Under the pieces are notes generated by a model. That model made no database searches. It was not told the origin of the DNA and saw only the letters and a list, made by a program, of their open reading frames with translations. Source: Pelomonas sp963992225 (GTDB taxonomy: Bacteria; Pseudomonadota; Gammaproteobacteria; Burkholderiales; Burkholderiaceae_C). From it: DNA of 10,734 bases. Shown one piece after another: positions 6,791-10,734 of this stretch (positions are counted from its first letter, which is position 1; the number at the start of each line of letters is the position of its first letter). The position numbers and the translations under genes were made by a program. Location of the stretch: positions 1 through 10,734 of the forward strand of contig CAXDTK010000187.1 in NCBI GenBank assembly GCA_963992225.1, in the 5' to 3' direction.

Positions 6791-8163
6791 AGCTCCACGG
6801 TCTCGCCGTGCTGCGGCACGCGCACCGGCAGGCCCAGCTCGTCCTGGATGCGGCAGCGCAGCGCATCGGCCGCAGCGGGTTCGCCGTGCACCACGTAGAC
6901 CTGTTGCGGCGGGCGGGGCAGGGCGCGCAGCCACTGCATCAGGCCGTCGGCATCGGCATGGCCGGACAGGCCGTCGAGGTGGCTGATCTCGGCGTTGACC
7001 GGGATCCAGCGGCCGCGCACCTTGATCTCGCGCTCGCCGTTGACCATGCGCGCGCCGCGCGTGCCGCCGGCCTGGAAACCGGGGAAGGCGATGTGGTGGC
7101 GCGGCTGCGGCGCCATCGTCTCGATGTAGTTGAGCACCCGGCCGCCGGTGGCCATGCCGCTGGCGGAGATGACAATGGCCGGCTTGGCGCGCGGCTGGGC
7201 CAGCTGGGCGGCGAGCTTGAGGCTTTGCGCCTGCTTGGTGACGTAGTGCACCCTGTCGGTCAGGCTGCGCGCATCCGCGGCCGAGATGCGCAGCAGCCGC
7301 GCATGCTTGACGGTCAGCTCGGTGGCCTGCTCGGCCATCGGGCTGTCCAGCCAGATCGGCACGTCCAGCGGCAGTTCGCCCGCGCGGCGCAGCCGCTGCA
7401 GCAGCAGCAGCAGCGCCTGCGCCCGCCCCACCGCGAAGCTGGGCAGCAGCACCGAACCGCCGCGCCTGAAGGTGTTGCGCAGCACCTGGCCCAGCCGGGC
7501 CTGCGCGTCCTCGGCCGGGTGCAGCCGGTTGCCGTAGGTCGACTCGATCAGCACCACGTCGGCCGCGGCCGGGATCTGCGGCTGCGGCATCAGCAGGTCG
7601 CCCACGCGACCGATGTCGCCCGAGAACAGCAGCGAGCGGCCGGCGCGGGTGTCGGTGACATGCACGGAGCTGGCGCCCAGCAGGTGGCCGGCGGGCGTGA
7701 AGCGCACCTCGGCCGCGCCCAGCTTCAGCCTGCCGTCACGCGGCAGCGCGGCGAACTGCTTGAGGGTGGCCTCGGCCTCGCGCACGCTGTACAGCGGCAG
7801 CGCCTTCTCGTGGCGGGTGGAATGCTCGCGGTTGGCGCGGCGCGCGTCCTCTTCCTGCAGGTGGGCGCTGTCCTTGAGCAGCACCTCGCACAGGTCGCGC
7901 GTGGCGCTGGTGGCGTAGATGGGGCCGCGGAAACCCTGGCGCCGCAGCGCCGGCAGGTAGCCGCAATGGTCGAGGTGGGCATGCGACAGCAGCACCGCGT
8001 CCAGCTGCGTGGCGGCGGCCCCCAGCGGCCCCCAGTTGCGCTCGCGCAGCGTCTTGTAGCCCTGGAACAGGCCGGCATCCAGCAGCAGGTGCTGTTCGCC
8101 GAGGGTCAGCAGGTGGCGCGAGCCGGTGACGGTGTCGGCCGCGCCGAGGAAGGTCAGTTTCAT
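6787..8163 (-). CDS. MBL-fold, beta-CASP family RNA-processing nuclease
   Basis: This is a zinc-dependent ribonuclease of the metallo-beta-lactamase/beta-CASP group, relatives of the CPSF73/YSH1 nucleases, expected in the cytoplasm. All family motifs are in place in its 458 residues: motif 1 FLGAADTVTGS (5-15), motif 2 HAHLDH (61-66), motif 3 His160 in PAGHLLGASS, motif 4 Asp183 in SGDIG, beta-CASP motif A Glu207 in ESTYGNR, motif B His402 in LSGHADADG, and motif C His426 in VVHGEP. The beta-CASP insert includes ISASGMATGGRVL (332-344). The catalytic site therefore looks intact. The target RNA is unknown; bacterial relatives include endo- and 5'-exonucleases. The ATG at 8163 overlaps the stop of the upstream fusion gene (ATGA) and its own stop overlaps the TTG of mnmC. 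No good Shine-Dalgarno sequence precedes the ATG, so translation probably depends on coupling. A run of five CTG codons (residues 251-255) is a local simple repeat. Confidence 0.94.
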   Translation of the reverse strand: MKLTFLGAADTVTGSRHLLTLGEQHLLLDAGLFQGYKTLRERNWGPLGAAATQLDAVLLSHAHLDHCGYLPALRRQGFRGPIYATSATRDLCEVLLKDSAHLQEEDARRANREHSTRHEKALPLYSVREAEATLKQFAALPRDGRLKLGAAEVRFTPAGHLLGASSVHVTDTRAGRSLLFSGDIGRVGDLLMPQPQIPAAADVVLIESTYGNRLHPAEDAQARLGQVLRNTFRRGGSVLLPSFAVGRAQALLLLLQRLRRAGELPLDVPIWLDSPMAEQATELTVKHARLLRISAADARSLTDRVHYVTKQAQSLKLAAQLAQPRAKPAIVISASGMATGGRVLNYIETMAPQPRHHIAFPGFQAGGTRGARMVNGEREIKVRGRWIPVNAEISHLDGLSGHADADGLMQWLRALPRPPQQVYVVHGEPAAADALRCRIQDELGLPVRVPQHGETVEL

Positions 8164-10734
8164 GGGGCACCCAGGGTTTGCATGACAGCGGATTCGAGCA
8201 CCTGCACGCGCGGGCCGGCTTGCGTCAGCGCAAGCCGCAGGGCGCGGGCGACGCGCTCGGGCGCGATGGGGCGCCAGCGCAGCGGGATCAACCAGGCGAC
8301 CGGCCGCGTCAGCGCCAACATCCAGGCCTCGCCGCGCCGCGGCGGCTGGCCCAGCGCGTCGCGCCGGCCGGCCAGCAGCGACGGCCGCGCGAGGACCAGG
8401 CGCTCGAAGCCCAGCGTGGCCAGTGCGGCCTCGGCCTCGCCCTTGACGCGGTTGTAGAACACGCGCGAGCCGGCATCCGCACCCAGCGCTGACACCACGG
8501 CGCAATGCGTGGCGCCGGCCGCGCGGGCCGCGCGCGCGACGGTCAGCACGGCATCGAAGTCCACCGCGCGGAAGGCCTCGCGCGAGCCGGCCTGCGCCAG
8601 CGTCGTGCCCAGCGCGATGTAGACGCTGCGCGGCGCGGGCAGCGCGGCGAAGGTCTCGGGCCGGCCGTAGTCCACCACCTGCGCGCCCGCCTCGGGCCGG
8701 CGCACCAGGGCCACCGCATGGGGCAGTTCGGCCCGCAGCGCGCGGCCCACCAGGCCGCTGGCACCGGCCAGCCAGGCGGGCTCGGCGGTGGTCGGCGCGG
8801 CGGTGTCGGCGGAGGTGGATGAGCTGTTGGAGGCGTCGGCCGCCTCCAGCAGCGCTTGGCAGGCCTGCGCGAACAAGGCCTGCAGCCGCGGCAGCCGCTG
8901 CGTCGGTTCGGCCTGGAAGGCCGCAGCCCAGGGTTGCTGCAGCGCCGCGGCGCGCAGCGCCTCCGGCCCCTGCGCGAGGCCCAGCTGCGCCTGCCACTGG
9001 TTGAGCACCTCCACCGCCAGCAGCGGGGCGGCCTCGGCGGGCTCGATGTCGACGCGGGCCGTGCGCCGGTCCTGGCGCCGGTTGAACCATTCGGTCAGGC
9101 CGGCACCGGCCATGCCGCCCACCACCGCGCCGACCAGCGCGCCGGCGCCCAGCGTCAGCCCGCCGCTGGCCAGGTCGGCGCCCAGGCCGCTGGCGGCGCC
9201 GCTCAGCGCGCCGCCCAGCACCGTGTTGCGGGCGGTGGGCAGCGGCCCGGTGCGCTTGTGCGGCAGGTGGGCGGGCGCGGTGGCCAGCGCGGTCGTCACC
9301 TGTGCGTGGCCGTACAGCGCGGCCAGCTCGCGCTGCAGCGTCTGCAGCCAGCCGGCCACCTGCGCGCGCAGCTCGGCCAGCGGGTCGGCGGCGGCCGGGG
9401 CCGGCAGCGGCTGGCCCAGGCGCGCCAGCGTCTGCGCCATGCAGCGCTGCGCCTGGGCCTCGCGGGCCTGCAGCGGCGCTTCCCAGGCGGCCAGCAGGCG
9501 TTGCCAGGCCGGTTGCTGCGCGGGCTGCCACAGGCCGGCCAGCGCCCGCAGCTGGCGGCGCTCGGCGGGCCAGTCCGCGTCGGTCTGCGGCTGCGCCGTC
9601 AGGCAGGCGTCGAAGGCGGGCGCCGGTGGCGCTGCGGCGGTCAGCCGCCGCCAGGCGCGGGTGCGCCAGGGCACGGGCGGCGGGGCAGGCAGTGCGTCGG
9701 CCACGGTCACCCACAGGCGGTCGCCTTCGGGGCTGGCCAGGCGCTCGCCCGTCTCGCCCAGCAACCGGCCGGCCCACAGGCGCTGCGGGTCCAGCACCAG
9801 CAGGTGCAGGTCGCGGGCACCGCCGCGTGGCGACAGCGGCAGCGCGCGCGCCAGCCAGGCGCAGCGCAGGCCGGCGTGGGCGGCCAGCCCCAGGCGCGGC
9901 AGGGCCACCAGCGCGATGGTGGCGGCCAGCAGGTGCAGCCAGTCCCTGGCCAGCGCGCTGGCCGTCTGCAGCGCGCCATGCCGCAGCGGCGCGACGTCGG
10001 GCACCGCCAGGCCGGTGAGCCAGGCGGCCGGCTTCAGCAGCGCGTCGGCCAGGCGCTGCACGGCGGCGGCGTCGAGGTAGGTGCTCTGCCAGCCGATCAG
10101 GAACTCATGGCCCAGCGCCCGGCCGTACAGCCCGGCGATCAGGCCCAGGCTGAGGCCCAGCAGGCCGGCATGCCACAGCAGCGCGGCGCGCGCGCCCTGC
10201 AGCGGCGCGCTGAGCTTCCACCAATGCGCCAGCGCCATGCCGGTGCGGCCGCGCACGCGGCGCGTCAGCAGCCAGCGCCACAGCGCCTGGCCGCGGCCGC
10301 CGGCGCCCTCGCGGCGCGGGCGGGCGGCCCAGAGCAGCAGCAGCCCATAGCCCAGCAGCTGCAGCGCCAGCACCCCCCACAGCGGCAGGGCCAGCAGGTT
10401 GAGCTGCGGGCCCCCCAGCCGGTCGGTGACCAGGCCCGCGGCGACGCCCAGCAGGCCGGCCGCGAGGGGCCAGCTGCCGGACCACAGCGGCCGCTGCAGC
10501 AGCTCGGCCAGCCGCTCGTCGCGCTCGCCCAGGCGCCGGGCGGCATGGCGGGCGCGGGCGAGGCGGAAGTCGGCCGGCGCATCGGCGCGCGCCTGCTGGG
10601 TGGCCCAGCGGCCGTCCTCGGCGGACCACAGCGCGCCCAGCTCGCTGGATTCGGCCCAGTTGAGCAAGGCCACGCGGCGGGCATCGGCTTCCGGGGCAAC
10701 GAAGGGGGCGTCGGGTCTCAACTCGGGAGGGCGG
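8160..10734 (-). CDS. Fusion protein: DUF2868-like membrane part, DUF3482-like part, TIP30-like NAD(P)-binding domain; 5' end uncertain
   Basis: One unbroken frame of at least 853 residues, numbered here from the TTG at 10721. No ribosome binding site precedes that TTG and the frame stays open to the window edge, so the true start may lie outside. Residues about 12-290 resemble DUF2868: an N-terminal ALLNWAESSELGALWSAEDG stretch, four probable membrane helices (about 82-100, 107-132, 177-199, 260-282) and HEFLIGWQSTYLD (205-217). Residues about 495-625 resemble the C-terminus of DUF3482 GTPase-like proteins, with a glycine-rich, membrane-prone block GLTLGAGALVGAVVGG (521-536). A Ser/Thr/Ala linker (626-647, including NSSSTS) leads to a short-chain-dehydrogenase-like domain (649-853) with GASGLVGR (653-660), Ser744 and YxxxK at Tyr756/Lys760 in YNRVKGEAE, close to the TIP30/HTATIP2 group. 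No Walker A loop exists anywhere in it. It is the first gene of the chain leading to the nuclease and mnmC. DUF2868 and DUF3482 are usually separate neighbouring genes; function is unknown. Confidence 0.75.
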   Translation of the reverse strand, partial: RPPELRPDAPFVAPEADARRVALLNWAESSELGALWSAEDGRWATQQARADAPADFRLARARHAARRLGERDERLAELLQRPLWSGSWPLAAGLLGVAAGLVTDRLGGPQLNLLALPLWGVLALQLLGYGLLLLWAARPRREGAGGRGQALWRWLLTRRVRGRTGMALAHWWKLSAPLQGARAALLWHAGLLGLSLGLIAGLYGRALGHEFLIGWQSTYLDAAAVQRLADALLKPAAWLTGLAVPDVAPLRHGALQTASALARDWLHLLAATIALVALPRLGLAAHAGLRCAWLARALPLSPRGGARDLHLLVLDPQRLWAGRLLGETGERLASPEGDRLWVTVADALPAPPPVPWRTRAWRRLTAAAPPAPAFDACLTAQPQTDADWPAERRQLRALAGLWQPAQQPAWQRLLAAWEAPLQAREAQAQRCMAQTLARLGQPLPAPAAADPLAELRAQVAGWLQTLQRELAALYGHAQVTTALATAPAHLPHKRTGPLPTARNTVLGGALSGAASGLGADLASGGLTLGAGALVGAVVGGMAGAGLTEWFNRRQDRRTARVDIEPAEAAPLLAVEVLNQWQAQLGLAQGPEALRAAALQQPWAAAFQAEPTQRLPRLQALFAQACQALLEAADASNSSSTSADTAAPTTAEPAWLAGASGLVGRALRAELPHAVALVRRPEAGAQVVDYGRPETFAALPAPRSVYIALGTTLAQAGSREAFRAVDFDAVLTVARAARAAGATHCAVVSALGADAGSRVFYNRVKGEAEAALATLGFERLVLARPSLLAGRRDALGQPPRRGEAWMLALTRPVAWLIPLRWRPIAPERVARALRLALTQAGPRVQVLESAVMQTLGAP

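Noticed and set aside
6791..6934. Upstream ATG at 6934 for mnmC
   Set aside because: It would add 48 Arg/Ala-rich residues overlapping the nuclease. MnmC proteins begin shortly before PAEVDF, which fits the TTG at 6790.
7399..7413. Five consecutive CAG triplets as a microsatellite or regulatory repeat
   Set aside because: They are CTG leucine codons of the nuclease on the minus strand, a common codon choice in GC-rich genomes.
6736..8457. Plus-strand open frame of 573 codons opposite the nuclease
   Set aside because: GC-rich DNA yields long antisense frames. This one is low-complexity Arg/Gln/Ala sequence, while the minus strand encodes a complete beta-CASP nuclease with all motifs.
8164..9777. 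Extension of the nuclease frame upstream of 8163
   Set aside because: The extension overlaps the fusion gene in another frame and has no recognisable domain. The nuclease starts naturally at MKLTFLGAADTVTGS.
1..10734. CRISPR arrays, insertion sequences, prophage, toxin-antitoxin or defence systems
   Set aside because: No spaced direct repeats, transposase, integrase, terminal inverted repeats or recognisable defence domains are visible on either strand.

Overview
This is a GC-rich chromosomal fragment (roughly 70% G+C by eye). Its gene content and protein style suggest a betaproteobacterium of the order Burkholderiales, perhaps near Rubrivivax, Leptothrix or Comamonadaceae. That placement is inference from codon bias and family resemblance, not from a marker gene. 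Genes are packed tightly, and no stretch over 300 bases lacks a gene. I see no mobile element, rRNA, tRNA or CRISPR array.

Left edge: bases 1-46 are not genomic. They read as the end of the Illumina P5 sequence, an 8-base i5 index and the Nextera transposase read-1 adapter. Genomic sequence begins at about base 47, inside a DMT/EamA-family transporter that has lost its first few codons.

Plus strand, 48-4900: the EamA transporter; a class I DAHP synthase (first step of the shikimate pathway); a hairpin-rich gap; a Sec-exported DUF2141 protein followed 13 nt later by a carotenoid-oxygenase-family protein with a Tat-like signal; and then ribose-5-phosphate isomerase A (rpiA), which has no visible ribosome binding site.

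Minus strand, 10734-4907, convergent with rpiA and only 6 nt from it: three genes in one overlapping chain. In order of transcription they are a large fusion protein (DUF2868-like membrane part, DUF3482-like part without a GTPase P-loop, and a C-terminal TIP30-like NAD(P)-binding domain), a beta-CASP metallo-beta-lactamase-fold RNA-processing nuclease, and the bifunctional tRNA-wobble-modification enzyme MnmC. Stop and start codons overlap by 4 nt at both junctions (ATGA and TTGA), which implies translational coupling.

Most of the window is ordinary housekeeping. The parts most worth a second look are the three-part fusion protein with no visible nucleotide-binding loop, its coupling to two RNA-acting enzymes, and the apparently exported carotenoid-oxygenase/DUF2141 pair.
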